A model generated the notes under the pieces. It was given only the letters and a program-made list of their open reading frames with translations. It made no database searches and was not told the origin of the DNA. Shown piece by piece: positions 45,333 through 54,823 of a stretch of 64,000 nt of DNA; positions within the stretch are counted from its first letter, which is position 1; every line of letters starts with the position of its first letter. This DNA is from Campylobacter ornithocola (lineage in GTDB: Bacteria > Campylobacterota > Campylobacteria > Campylobacterales > Campylobacteraceae), in NCBI RefSeq assembly GCF_013201605.1, contig NZ_CP053848.1:1054001-1118000 (forward strand), in the 5' to 3' direction. Made by a program: the position numbers and the translations under genes.

Positions 45333-46559
45333 ATGGGTTTATTTTCTTGTGCAATTAAACGTTATAAAAATGGAAATCTTATTTTACAAATTTGTATAGG
45401 TATTATTTTAGGAATTTTAGTAGGTGTATTTTCTAAGGATTTAGCTATTTTTGCGAATATTTTTGGTGCTTTATTCACAGGTGCTTTAAAAGCTATAGCA
45501 CCAATTTTAGTTTTTATTTTAATCTTAACAACCATTTGTACAAAAGAATTTAATCATGGAAGTGAGAAAATAAAACACATCATTTTCTTATATATATTTG
45601 GAACTTTTTTAGCTTCTTTAAGTGCAGTTAGCATAAGTTTTGTCTTTCCTGTAGAATTAGTATTAACCGATGTTGAAAAAGCTTCCACCACAAGCCCTGC
45701 GCATATAGGCGAAGTATTTAAAACCTTACTTTTTCAAATAGTAGATAATCCTATTCATGCTTTATCTTCAGGAAATTATTTAAGCATACTAGCTTGGGCC
45801 ATAGGTGGTGGCTTTGCTCTAAGACATTGTTCAAATGATGCAAAGCAACTTTTTACCGATATCAACGAAGGTGTGTTAAAAATTGTTAAATTTATAGTTA
45901 AGCTTGCTCCTTTTGGAATTTTTGGACTTGTAGCAAATTCGGTTGCTCAAACAGGAGCAGCAGGGCTTTTAAGTTATATTAAATTATTAATAATTTTAGT
46001 TTTAACTATGTTTTTTGTGGCCTTTGTGATTAATGCTTTAATTGTTTTTGCTTATACAAAGAAAAATCCTTATCCTTTAATTTTTATTTGTTTAAAACAT
46101 AGTGCTGTTTTTGCATTTTTTACAAGAAGTTCTGCGGCAAATATTCCTGTAAATATGGCTCTTTGTTCCAAATTAAATATCAACAATAATCTATATAGCA
46201 TTTCTATCCCATTAGGAGCTACGATTAATATGGCAGGAGCAGCTGTAACCATAGCTATACTAAGCCTTGCAGCAGCTCACACAGTAGGCATTGAAATAAA
46301 TTTTTTGCAAGCTATGCTTTTAAGTGTTTTAGCTGCATTTGCAGCTTGTGGGGCTAGTGGGGTTGCTGGAGGCTCGCTTTTACTTATACCACTTGCTTGT
46401 TCTTTGTTTAATATTGATTATGATATAGCTATGCAAGTAGTTGCGGTTGGTTTTATCATAGGAGTTATTCAAGATAGTGTTGAAACTGCATTAAATAGTT
46501 CAACTGATGTTTTATTTAGCGCTATTTGTTCAGATAATGAGCTTAATTTAAAAATTTAA
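45333..46559 (+). CDS. sstT: SstT-like serine/threonine:Na+ symporter
   Basis: A 408-residue inner-membrane transporter of the dicarboxylate/amino acid:cation symporter family. The serine-rich loop with [13 protein letters not shown] and the helix [16 protein letters not shown] match SstT rather than glutamate/C4-dicarboxylate carriers. Serine is a preferred carbon source of Campylobacter. AAGGTAAG precedes ATG 45333. It ends 9 bp before pyrB. Confidence 0.92.
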   Translation: MGLFSCAIKRYKNGNLILQICIGIILGILVGVFSKDLAIFANIFGALFTGALKAIAPILVFILILTTICTKEFNHGSEKIKHIIFLYIFGTFLASLSAVSISFVFPVELVLTDVEKASTTSPAHIGEVFKTLLFQIVDNPIHALSSGNYLSILAWAIGGGFALRHCSNDAKQLFTDINEGVLKIVKFIVKLAPFGIFGLVANSVAQTGAAGLLSYIKLLIILVLTMFFVAFVINALIVFAYTKKNPYPLIFICLKHSAVFAFFTRSSAANIPVNMALCSKLNINNNLYSISIPLGATINMAGAAVTIAILSLAAAHTVGIEINFLQAMLLSVLAAFAACGASGVAGGSLLLIPLACSLFNIDYDIAMQVVAVGFIIGVIQDSVETALNSSTDVLFSAICSDNELNLKI

Positions 46560-46568
46560 GGAGGACTT

Positions 46569-47447
46569 ATGAGGCATTTAATTACTACAAAAGATTTTAG
46601 CAATGATGAAATCTTAGCTTTATTTAAAGAAGCAAAAGAATTTTTAGATGAAAAACCACGCACATTTTTAGAAGGAAAAAGTGTTACAACGATTTTCTTT
46701 GAAAATTCAACACGCACTCAATCAAGCTTTGAAACAGCCACAAGAAGACTTGGTGCTAAAGTTTTAAAATTAGATGTTTCAAGAAGTAGCTCAAGTAAAG
46801 GCGAAACGCTTTTTGATACAGCAGCAAATTTAGATGCAATGGCTCCAAGTGCTATAGTAGTTAGACATAAAAATTCAGGCGTACCTTACACTTTAGCAAA
46901 TTACACTCATTGTCCTATAGTTAATGGAGGTGATGGCAAACACGCTCATCCTACACAAGCTCTACTCGATCTTTTTACTATAATGGAACATTTTGATTAC
47001 AATGTTAAAGGAAAAAAAATTGCCATTACAGGAGATATTAAAAACTCACGCGTTGCTGCCTCAAATTTAGAATTATTACCTCGTTTTGGTATAGATATCA
47101 CCCTAGTAGCTCCACCTCATTTTATGCCAAATTATCCTATCAAAAAAACAAATAAATTAAAAGAAATTATTGATGATGTGGATATTATCATGAGTCTCAG
47201 AACACAAACCGAAAGACACAATATACCAACCTATGCATCACTTAAAGACTACGCAAATGATTTTTGCATTAGCAAAGATTTAATTAAAGATAAAAACCTC
47301 ATCATCTTACATCCTGGTCCTGTGCATAGAAATATCGATATTAGCGATGAAATAATGGCTGATAAAAGATGTAAAGTTTTAACTCAAGTTAAAAATGGTG
47401 TTGCCATCAGAATGGCTGTATTAAAAAAACTCATTTTAGAAAGTTAA
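46569..47447 (+). CDS. pyrB: aspartate carbamoyltransferase catalytic subunit
   Basis: Second step of pyrimidine synthesis. The 292-residue protein has the carbamoyl-phosphate loop [12 protein letters not shown], the [10 protein letters not shown] loop, [11 protein letters not shown] and [16 protein letters not shown] precedes ATG 46569. No pyrI regulatory subunit is present nearby. Confidence 0.97.
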   Translation: MRHLITTKDFSNDEILALFKEAKEFLDEKPRTFLEGKSVTTIFFENSTRTQSSFETATRRLGAKVLKLDVSRSSSSKGETLFDTAANLDAMAPSAIVVRHKNSGVPYTLANYTHCPIVNGGDGKHAHPTQALLDLFTIMEHFDYNVKGKKIAITGDIKNSRVAASNLELLPRFGIDITLVAPPHFMPNYPIKKTNKLKEIIDDVDIIMSLRTQTERHNIPTYASLKDYANDFCISKDLIKDKNLIILHPGPVHRNIDISDEIMADKRCKVLTQVKNGVAIRMAVLKKLILES

Positions 47448-47451
47448 AATC

Positions 47452-49173
47452 ATGCAAAATTGGAACTTAAGTACGCTATTTAAAGATGAGCAAGAATTAA
47501 ATCTTTTTTTACAAAAAACCCAAAAAGAAGCTTGTGAATTTAAAAAACAATATGAAAATAATCTTCATAGTTTAAGCAATGAGCAATTTTTGCAAGCTTT
47601 AAAAAAATATGAAGAATTAATCTTAAAACTTTCTCACATACTAACTTATGTGTATTTAAATTTTGCCCAAGATACCACCAAAGGTGCCTTTTATGCAAAA
47701 TATGAAAATTTAAGTAAAAAAATAGAGGAAAACCTTTTATTTTTTGAGCTTGAATTTTGTGAACTTAAAGAAGAAAAAAGTAAACCCTTTATCACATTTT
47801 GCAAAGATTATGAGTTTTATTTAAATAATCTTATTAAATACAAAAAACACAATCTTTCTAAAAAAGAAGAAAGAATTATCTTGACTCTATCAAGCACAGG
47901 CTCAAATGCATTTGCAAGATTATTTGATGAAACCTTTAGTGCTTTAAAATTTAATTTTGAAGGACAAAAACTAAGTGAGGAGGAAATTCTAAGCAAGCTT
48001 TATGATAAAGATAGAAGCATTAGAAAAAAAGCTTCAAAATGTTTTAGTAAAACCTTAAAAAAACAAAACAAACTTTTAGTATATATTTTCAATATGATTA
48101 AAAGTGAACTTGCTAGCATTTGCAAATTAAGATCTTATGAAAGTCCTGAAACCCCAAGGCACATAAGAAATCAAATTTCTAAAAAAAGCGTTGATACACT
48201 TATTAATGCTAGCGAAAATAGTTTTAATATTGTTTCTAAATTTTATAATGCAAAGAAAAAAATTCTAGGCTATAAAAAGTTAAAAGATTACGATCGTTAT
48301 GCACCTATTGGAAAAGAAATGCAAATTGATTTTAATCAAGGAAAGGATATAGTTTTAAAAGCCTTTGAAAAATTTTCTAAAGATTTTTATATGATAGCAA
48401 AAGAAGCTTTTGAAAATAATTGGATTGATGTTTATCCTAAAGAATTTAAGCAAAGCGGTGCTTTTTCTCACTCAAGTACACCACTAAGCCATCCTTTTAT
48501 ACTTTTAAACTATACCAACCAAAGACGTGATCTTTTTACTCTAGCTCATGAGTTAGGCCACACTATACATCAAAAACTTTCTTACAAAGTAAGTTTTTTA
48601 AATCAAGATACACCTCTAACTACAGCAGAAACTGCTTCAGTGTTTGCAGAAATGTTGATTTTTGATTATATTAAAGAAAATTTAGACAAAGAAGAGCTTT
48701 TGTCCTTATATGCAGCAAAAATCGAAGATATTTTTGCAACCCTTTACAGACAAATTAATTTTACTACTTTTGAGCGTAGATTTCATGCCAAAAAAGAAGA
48801 ATTGAGTACTCAAGAGTTAAATGAAATTTGGCTTGAAGAATCAAGAAAAATGTTTCAAGATAGCGTAGTTTTAACTAAAAACTACGCTCTTTGGTATTCT
48901 TATATTCCACATTTTATACACTCTCCATTTTACTGCTATGCTTATGCCTATGCACAACTTTTAGTTTTAGCACTTTATGGTCTATATAAAAGTGGCAAAT
49001 GCTCTAATTTTACTTCAATTTATATTGAGTTTTTAAGTAGCGGTGGAAGCAAAAGTCCAAAAGAACTTGTAGCTATGTTTGGCTTTGATATAGAAAGTGA
49101 TGAGTTTTGGAATATAGGCTTGGAGCAAGTTAGAATACTAGTAGATGAATTTTTAAGGCTAAGCAATGATTGA
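47452..49173 (+). CDS. pepF: oligoendopeptidase F-type M3 metallopeptidase
   Basis: A 573-residue cytoplasmic peptidase. The zinc motif HELGHTIHQ begins at His366, with the third ligand in TAETASVFAEML. The N-terminal helical domain and the C-terminal end with HFIHSPFYCYAYAYAQ are typical of PepF. It starts 4 bp after pyrB and overlaps the next gene by 8 bp. Confidence 0.94.
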   Translation: MQNWNLSTLFKDEQELNLFLQKTQKEACEFKKQYENNLHSLSNEQFLQALKKYEELILKLSHILTYVYLNFAQDTTKGAFYAKYENLSKKIEENLLFFELEFCELKEEKSKPFITFCKDYEFYLNNLIKYKKHNLSKKEERIILTLSSTGSNAFARLFDETFSALKFNFEGQKLSEEEILSKLYDKDRSIRKKASKCFSKTLKKQNKLLVYIFNMIKSELASICKLRSYESPETPRHIRNQISKKSVDTLINASENSFNIVSKFYNAKKKILGYKKLKDYDRYAPIGKEMQIDFNQGKDIVLKAFEKFSKDFYMIAKEAFENNWIDVYPKEFKQSGAFSHSSTPLSHPFILLNYTNQRRDLFTLAHELGHTIHQKLSYKVSFLNQDTPLTTAETASVFAEMLIFDYIKENLDKEELLSLYAAKIEDIFATLYRQINFTTFERRFHAKKEELSTQELNEIWLEESRKMFQDSVVLTKNYALWYSYIPHFIHSPFYCYAYAYAQLLVLALYGLYKSGKCSNFTSIYIEFLSSGGSKSPKELVAMFGFDIESDEFWNIGLEQVRILVDEFLRLSND

Positions 49174-49612
49174 TAAAATTTTAAATAATAAAAATTTTAT
49201 AACTTTAATGCAAAAAAGTATTTATGAATGTTTGCAAATTTTAGTCCAAGAAGATATTGAGTTTAATATCATTGTAAACACTAAATTTGCTACACTTGAA
49301 CCTCCTTTACCGCCAGAATTAGATGTAGTAAGTAAAAACCCTTATTGTATTTTTGCTCTTGGTGGTTATACTTTTAAATCCATAGTTTTAACAAGCGAGC
49401 ACATAGAATTTCATGCAGGCTTTGGACCTGATGATTTTGCAACTTTTGTAAAAGTAGATTTAGGAGCAATTACCCAAATTCAAGTTGAAGATAATATCAT
49501 TTTTGTCAATTTTTCAAACTATTTCAAAAAGCAAAATGATCAAAAATTAAAAGAAAAATCTATGAATGCTTTTTTAAATAATCCTAATAATAAAGATTTA
49601 TTTAAAAAATGA
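49166..49612 (+). CDS. SspB-like protein (putative Clp protease adaptor fold)
   Basis: A 148-residue soluble protein usually left as hypothetical. The middle resembles SspB: FNIIVNTKFATLEPPLPPEL (strand, then proline loop), YCIFALGGYTFKSIVLTSEH, IEFHAGFGPDDFATFVKVDL and GAITQIQVEDN, in the order and spacing of E. coli SspB (VVDVTLPGVQVP, LELANDEVRFNARFGG, VSVPLAAVLAIYAREN). The C-terminal ClpX-binding tail LRVVK of E. coli is not seen; the end is NKDLFKK. Resemblance is by my own alignment, so function is inference. ATG 49166 overlaps pepF, and it overlaps rep by 4 bp. Confidence 0.55.
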   Translation: MIDKILNNKNFITLMQKSIYECLQILVQEDIEFNIIVNTKFATLEPPLPPELDVVSKNPYCIFALGGYTFKSIVLTSEHIEFHAGFGPDDFATFVKVDLGAITQIQVEDNIIFVNFSNYFKKQNDQKLKEKSMNAFLNNPNNKDLFKK

Positions 49613-51672
49613 GTTTTTTTGAAGGTTTAAATGATAGCCAAAAAGAAGCTATTATGCATATTGATGGGGCTATACTTATACTAGCAGGTGCGGGCAGTGG
49701 AAAGACTAAAACCATTACCACTAGACTTGCTTATTTGATCGATCATGTAGGTATTCCTGCGCAAAATACCCTCACACTAACCTTTACAAATAAAGCTGCC
49801 AATGTAATGAAAACAAGAGCCTTAGCGCTTTTACAAGATCAAAATTTACACAATCCCCTTTTATGCACTTTTCATAAATTTGGCTTGTTGTTTTTAAGAC
49901 TTTATAGTGAAAGAATTAATAGAGCAAATAATTTTGTCATTATCGATACAGATGATAAAAAGAAAATATTAAAAGATTTAGCTAGCGAAAATTTACAAAG
50001 CTCTTTAGCAAGCATAAGTGCTTATATTTCAAATTTTAAAAATCAAAGCAAAAGTGCCCAAGAAATATGCAAAGAATTAGAATTTTTAAAAGATGAAAAA
50101 AATAAAAATTATGAAGAAATCATTCATTTATATGAACAATATGAGCATTTTTTAATTCAAAACAATTTCATGGATTTTGATGATTTGTTAATGCTAACTA
50201 ATAAAATTTTAGAAAATGAGGATTTTGCAAAAGAACAAAGTCAAAAATATGCTTATATAACAGTAGATGAGTATCAAGATACCAATGCTTTACAATATCA
50301 AATTCTAAAAAAACTTTGCACATCTCATGAAAATATTTGCGTAGTAGGTGATGATGATCAAAGTATTTATGGTTGGCGTGGGGCTAAAATAGAAAATATC
50401 TTAAATTTCAAAGAACAATTTAATAATGTAAAATTAGTCAAATTAGAGCAAAACTACCGCTCAACTAGTGCTATTTTACAAGCTGCGAATGAGCTTATAG
50501 AGCATAATAGAAAAAGATTAGGAAAAATTTTAATTTGCACCAAGGACAAGGGTGAAGAAATTACGATTTTACAAAATGATGATGAAAAAATTGAAAGTTT
50601 TAAGGTTGCAAGAGAAGTTTCAAAACTTTTAAATTCAGGAATTAATCCTAGTGAAATAGCCATACTTTATAGAGTAAATGCCCTATCTCGTGCGCTTGAA
50701 GAAGCTTTTAGCAAGGAAAAAATTCCTTTTAAACTACTAAGTGGAATTCGTTTTTATGAAAGAGCTGAAATTAAAGATATTATTTCTTATTTAAGATTAC
50801 TTTCAAATTTAAACGATGATTATTCTTTTAAACGCATTATCAACCGCCCTAAAAGAAATTTTGGTAATGCAAGTCTAGAAAAGCTAGAAAATTATGCTAA
50901 AGAAAATCATTTATCTTTATTTGAAAGTCTCTGTGCTTTGCAAGGAAGTGGGTTTTTTAGCAAAAAAACAGACAAAGAATTAGAAAAATTCATACTAAGC
51001 ATATACAAAATCAAAGAAAAAGATGATTTACTTGCAATGATTTTAGCCTTAGAAGAAGAATTTAAAATCAAAGAATTTTACAAAGATAACCCAGAAGGCG
51101 AAGATAAACTTTTAAATATAGATGAGCTTTATGCTAACTTAAAAGATAAAATTACTCATGGAAATTATAACGGTTTAGATGATATTTTAAATGAAATTTC
51201 TTTACTTAATGAGCAAGATGGGCTTGATAAAGAAAGTATTTGTATTATGAGTATTCATGCAAGTAAAGGACTTGAGTTTGATTATGTTTTTATCATAGGA
51301 TTAGAAGAAGGATTTTTCCCACTCACTAGCGAATCAAGCAATATAGAAGAAGAAAGAAGACTTGCTTATGTAGCAATTACTAGAGCCAAGAAAAAACTTT
51401 ATTTAAGTTATGCTAATTCTAGATTTTATAAAGGAAGTCGCACAAGACTAGAAAAAAGTAGATTTTTTGGCGAGAGTAATGTAATTAAAAAAGAATTAAC
51501 ACTAGATCATCAAAAAAATTGCTATAAAAAAGGTGATTTAATCAAACATAAAATTTTTGGTATAGGTAGAGTCACTGGGGTAAGTAAAATAGGTGCTGAA
51601 GAAAAACTCACGATTAATTTTGGAGGCATAGAAAGAATGATAATGTCAAGTTTTGTGGAAAAAGTGATATGA
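49609..51672 (+). CDS. rep: UvrD/Rep/PcrA family superfamily I DNA helicase
   Basis: A 687-residue ATP-dependent 3'-5' helicase. Motif [18 protein letters not shown], motif [10 protein letters not shown], motif [16 protein letters not shown], motif [10 protein letters not shown] and motif [13 protein letters not shown] are all present. The C-terminus ends with a small beta domain ([16 protein letters not shown]) as in PcrA/UvrD. It overlaps its neighbours by 4 bp on both sides. Whether it acts as Rep, PcrA or UvrD cannot be settled here. Confidence 0.94.
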   Translation: MSFFEGLNDSQKEAIMHIDGAILILAGAGSGKTKTITTRLAYLIDHVGIPAQNTLTLTFTNKAANVMKTRALALLQDQNLHNPLLCTFHKFGLLFLRLYSERINRANNFVIIDTDDKKKILKDLASENLQSSLASISAYISNFKNQSKSAQEICKELEFLKDEKNKNYEEIIHLYEQYEHFLIQNNFMDFDDLLMLTNKILENEDFAKEQSQKYAYITVDEYQDTNALQYQILKKLCTSHENICVVGDDDQSIYGWRGAKIENILNFKEQFNNVKLVKLEQNYRSTSAILQAANELIEHNRKRLGKILICTKDKGEEITILQNDDEKIESFKVAREVSKLLNSGINPSEIAILYRVNALSRALEEAFSKEKIPFKLLSGIRFYERAEIKDIISYLRLLSNLNDDYSFKRIINRPKRNFGNASLEKLENYAKENHLSLFESLCALQGSGFFSKKTDKELEKFILSIYKIKEKDDLLAMILALEEEFKIKEFYKDNPEGEDKLLNIDELYANLKDKITHGNYNGLDDILNEISLLNEQDGLDKESICIMSIHASKGLEFDYVFIIGLEEGFFPLTSESSNIEEERRLAYVAITRAKKKLYLSYANSRFYKGSRTRLEKSRFFGESNVIKKELTLDHQKNCYKKGDLIKHKIFGIGRVTGVSKIGAEEKLTINFGGIERMIMSSFVEKVI

Positions 51673-52487
51673 ATAAACTTTTTGTAGCCTACAAACCAAG
51701 TGGTATGAGTTCTAATGCTTTTTTAAGCAAACTCAAGAAAAAATATAAAAACAAAAAAGCAGGTTTTTCGGGAACACTTGATCCTTTTGCAAAAGGTGTT
51801 TTACTTATAGCCTTTGATCAATATACAAAATTATTTCGTTTTTTTGATAAAAATCCAAAGGTTTACAAAGCAACACTTTGGCTAGGCGTGTATTCACTAA
51901 GCCTTGATAATCAAAACATTAAAGAAATTAATCCTATAGATGTTTTTGATGAGCAAATTTTAGAACAAATCAAAAATGAACTTTTGGGTAAAATTACCTA
52001 TACTCCACCTGCATATTGTGCAAAAAAAATAGATGGAGTACGTTCTTATGAACTTGCAAAAAGAGGTTTTGAAGTCAATTTAAAACCTTGTATTATGGAA
52101 ATTTTTTATACTAAAATTTTACATTATAATCATCCTTTTTTAACCATAGAAATAGCAGTTAGTGAAGGTTCTTACATACGCTCTTATTGTGAATTATTTG
52201 CTAGAAAACTTGGTATTAAAGCTACATTAAGTTCGCTTGAGCGTTTAAGTGAAGGAAATTTTTTTTATGAGAATGAAAAAAAGTTAAATCCTTTAGCTTA
52301 TTTAAATCTTAGAAAAAATACGATAAAATATCCACAAAAATTACACAATGGACAAAAAATATTTTTGGACGATTTGGAAATTCAAGAAGAAGGTAGCTAT
52401 ATTTTAGAAGAAAAAGATTTTTTTTCTATCATTTCTATCCAAGATAATCAAGTACAATATTATTTAAACAAGGTATTAAAATGTTAA
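51669..52487 (+). CDS. truB: tRNA pseudouridine-55 synthase
   Basis: Makes pseudouridine 55 in the T-arm of t[18 protein letters not shown] and the catalytic block [17 protein letters not shown] (Asp) mark the family, followed by [23 protein letters not shown], the RNA-binding part. The 272-residue length is normal. It overlaps rep by 4 bp and csrA by 7 bp. Confidence 0.95.
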   Translation: MNKLFVAYKPSGMSSNAFLSKLKKKYKNKKAGFSGTLDPFAKGVLLIAFDQYTKLFRFFDKNPKVYKATLWLGVYSLSLDNQNIKEINPIDVFDEQILEQIKNELLGKITYTPPAYCAKKIDGVRSYELAKRGFEVNLKPCIMEIFYTKILHYNHPFLTIEIAVSEGSYIRSYCELFARKLGIKATLSSLERLSEGNFFYENEKKLNPLAYLNLRKNTIKYPQKLHNGQKIFLDDLEIQEEGSYILEEKDFFSIISIQDNQVQYYLNKVLKC

Positions 52488-52708
52488 TTTTATCAAGAAA
52501 AGAAAATGAAAGCATAAAAATCGGAGATGATATAGAAATTAAAGTAGTTCAAACGGGTAAAGGTTATGCTAAGATAGGCATTGAAGCTCCAAAATCTTTA
52601 ATGATACTACGCAAAGAACTTATCGAGCAAGTAAAAAGTGAAAATTTACATGCAATTAGCGATGAAACGATAAAACTTGATGATCTAAGTAAAAAGCTTA
52701 AAAAATGA
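52481..52708 (+). CDS. csrA: CsrA, post-transcriptional regulator
   Basis: A 75-residue RNA-binding dimer that binds GGA sites in leaders. [18 protein letters not shown] and the following [19 protein letters not shown] are typical. In Campylobacter CsrA controls flagellin (flaA) translation and is held by FliW. It lies among housekeeping genes, coupled to truB and ispE. Confidence 0.97.
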   Translation: MLILSRKENESIKIGDDIEIKVVQTGKGYAKIGIEAPKSLMILRKELIEQVKSENLHAISDETIKLDDLSKKLKK

Positions 52709-53460
52709 AAGCTTACGCAAAAGCTAATATTTTTTTAAAAATCATAGGGATCGACTCAAGATCTTATCATTTATTACAATCACGCTTTGTTTTATTAAAA
52801 GATTTCTTTGATGAATTAAACTTTAGCAATGAAAAAACCAAAGATGGATTTGAAATCATTGGAAATTTTACCCAAGATACCATCATACACAAAACCTATA
52901 AAGAATTAGAAAATTTAGGTTTTTCAAACGAATTAGATGAATTTTTTAAAAATAAAAGTCTTAGACTTATTAAAAACATTCCCATAGGTGGAGGTCTTGG
53001 CGGGAGTAGCACAGATGCAGTTACATTTTTACTTATGGTTAACGAAGCTTTAAATTTAAAATTAAAGCAAAAACAACTTGAACAAATTTGTCAAAAACTT
53101 GGCTCTGATTTAATCTTTTTTCTAAGCGGATATAATAGCGCAAATGTCAGTGGGTGTGGAGAGATTGTAGAATATTTTGAAGATGATTTTTATCAACTTG
53201 ACTTCACTTTTCCAAATACTGAATGCTCAAGCACAAAAGTATACAAAGCATTCGATGAAAGCTCATATGATTTAAAAGCAAATTTAAATTTATCCAAAAC
53301 ACTTAAAACACTCAAAACAAGCGAAATTTTAGAGTATAAAAATACTGATTTAAATGACTTATTTGCTCCTTGTGTAAAAATTTATCCTAAAATGCAAAGA
53401 TTTCTTGATGAAGCTTATTTTTTAAGTGGAAGTGGAAGTGGAGTTTTTAAGGCTAAATAA
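52705..53460 (+). CDS. ispE: 4-diphosphocytidyl-2-C-methyl-D-erythritol kinase
   Basis: A GHMP kinase of the MEP isoprenoid pathway. [15 protein letters not shown] opens the protein, and the ATP-binding loop is [31 protein letters not shown] at the C-terminus closes the pattern. 251 residues, normal length. ATGA overlap with csrA, one-base overlap with smpB. Confidence 0.95.
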   Translation: MKAYAKANIFLKIIGIDSRSYHLLQSRFVLLKDFFDELNFSNEKTKDGFEIIGNFTQDTIIHKTYKELENLGFSNELDEFFKNKSLRLIKNIPIGGGLGGSSTDAVTFLLMVNEALNLKLKQKQLEQICQKLGSDLIFFLSGYNSANVSGCGEIVEYFEDDFYQLDFTFPNTECSSTKVYKAFDESSYDLKANLNLSKTLKTLKTSEILEYKNTDLNDLFAPCVKIYPKMQRFLDEAYFLSGSGSGVFKAK

Positions 53461-53915
53461 TGAAAAAAACTATAGTAAAAAACAAAAAAGCTTTTTTTGA
53501 TTATGAAATTTTAGAAAAATTTGAAACAGGCATCGTTTTAAAGGGTTCTGAAGTAGTAGCACTAAGAGCTAGTAGAGCAAATTTAAAAGATTCTTTTGTG
53601 CGTATTATCAAAGGTGAAATTTTCTTGCTTAATGCTCATATTTCTCATCTTAGCACCACACATTCTTTTTATAAACATAATGAAAAAGGCGCAAGAAAAC
53701 TTTTAATGCATAAAAAGCAGATTGATAAACTTTTTGGTAAAATTAGTACTCAAGGTTTTACTATAGTACCTTTGGAGCTTTATTTTAATGAAAAAAATAA
53801 GGCAAAAGCCTTAATAGCTCTTGCTAAAGGAAAAAATCTACACGATAAAAGAGAAAGCTTAAAGAAAAAACAAGCAGATCTTGAGGCAAGAGCTGCTATA
53901 AAAAATCATTATTAA
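53460..53915 (+). CDS. smpB: SmpB, tmRNA-binding protein
   Basis: A 151-residue partner of tmRNA in rescuing stalled ribosomes. [20 protein letters not shown] with [20 protein letters not shown], then [13 protein letters not shown] and the basic end [11 protein letters not shown] are the family blocks. tmRNA itself is not seen in the window. Confidence 0.97.
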   Translation: MKKTIVKNKKAFFDYEILEKFETGIVLKGSEVVALRASRANLKDSFVRIIKGEIFLLNAHISHLSTTHSFYKHNEKGARKLLMHKKQIDKLFGKISTQGFTIVPLELYFNEKNKAKALIALAKGKNLHDKRESLKKKQADLEARAAIKNHY

Positions 53916-53928
53916 AAAAAGGATTTTA

Positions 53929-54546
53929 ATGAAAAAAATTGTTTATTTATTTTTAACTTTTACTTTTGCATTCTTAATAAATGCTTGTTCAAGCGAAGAA
54001 AAAATCGAAAATGATTTTGCTTTTGCTGAATATAAAATAGGAGATGAAATTCTTTTAAGAAGTGTCAATGGTGGTGAAAAAACTCTCGTAAGAACACAAA
54101 ATGGTTTTGTAGTAAAAGGCGAAGAAGATAAAATTTTAATGTTTGATTTTTTTGGAACTTTTTGTACGCCTTGTCAAGAAGAAGCCACTCATTTAACAAG
54201 TTTGTGGCAAAAAAATGCTGATAGTTTTATCATCATAGGATTAAGTCATTTTGAAAATGTTAGTGATCAAGCAGTAAAAGATTTTGCTATTAAATATGGG
54301 GCATATTATTTCTTAAGCAATTCTAAAGAAAATGATAGAATTGTGGCACAGGCTCTAAAAGATATTAACTATCAAAATATGGAACAACTTCCTTTCAAAG
54401 TAGTTTTAAAAAATGGAATTTATCAAGACCTAACAGACTTTTGGAATAAAGACTCAAAAAGTTTTGTGAAATATTATCTCGGGAAAGTTTCTACTCAAAC
54501 TATGCAAGAAGATATAACTAGGATACTAAATGGGTCTAAAAAGTGA
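53929..54546 (+). CDS. thioredoxin-like periplasmic lipoprotein (TlpA/ResA type)
   Basis: A 205-residue exported thiol-disulphide protein. The signal ends with a lipobox FLINAC (Cys20). The redox centre is FFGTFCTPCQEEA with Cys79 and Cys82 in a TlpA/ResA-like setting. A cis-Pro candidate is in MEQLPFKVVLKNG. Such proteins reduce cysteines of apocytochromes c or other periplasmic proteins, which suits a cell with many c-type cytochromes. AAAGGA precedes ATG 53929. It overlaps clpS by 17 bp. Confidence 0.88.
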   Translation: MKKIVYLFLTFTFAFLINACSSEEKIENDFAFAEYKIGDEILLRSVNGGEKTLVRTQNGFVVKGEEDKILMFDFFGTFCTPCQEEATHLTSLWQKNADSFIIIGLSHFENVSDQAVKDFAIKYGAYYFLSNSKENDRIVAQALKDINYQNMEQLPFKVVLKNGIYQDLTDFWNKDSKSFVKYYLGKVSTQTMQEDITRILNGSKK

Positions 54547-54823
54547 AATTTTAGAACAGCAAAAACTAGCAGAACCTAAAATGTTTAAGGTTTTGCTTTT
54601 AAATGATGATGTCACAACGATGGATTTTGTAATTGAAATCCTAATGAGTATATTTCATCATGATTTTGAAAAAGCTAGTGCAATTATGCTTGAAATACAT
54701 CATCAAGGAAGTGGGGTTTGCGGTATATACACAGAAGAGATTGCACTTAGCAAAAAACAACAAGTTGACACGGTAGCAAAAAACAATGATTTTCCACTCC
54801 AAACAAGGATAGAAGAACAATGA
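54530..54823 (+). CDS. clpS: ClpS, N-degron adaptor of ClpAP
   Basis: A 97-residue adaptor that delivers N-degron substrates to ClpA. PKMFKVLLLNDDVTTMDFVI contains the NDD substrate-pocket motif, and the AIMLEIHHQGSGVCGIYTEE block is also typical. It overlaps clpA by 4 bp, so the two are made together. Confidence 0.96.
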   Translation: MGLKSEILEQQKLAEPKMFKVLLLNDDVTTMDFVIEILMSIFHHDFEKASAIMLEIHHQGSGVCGIYTEEIALSKKQQVDTVAKNNDFPLQTRIEEQ

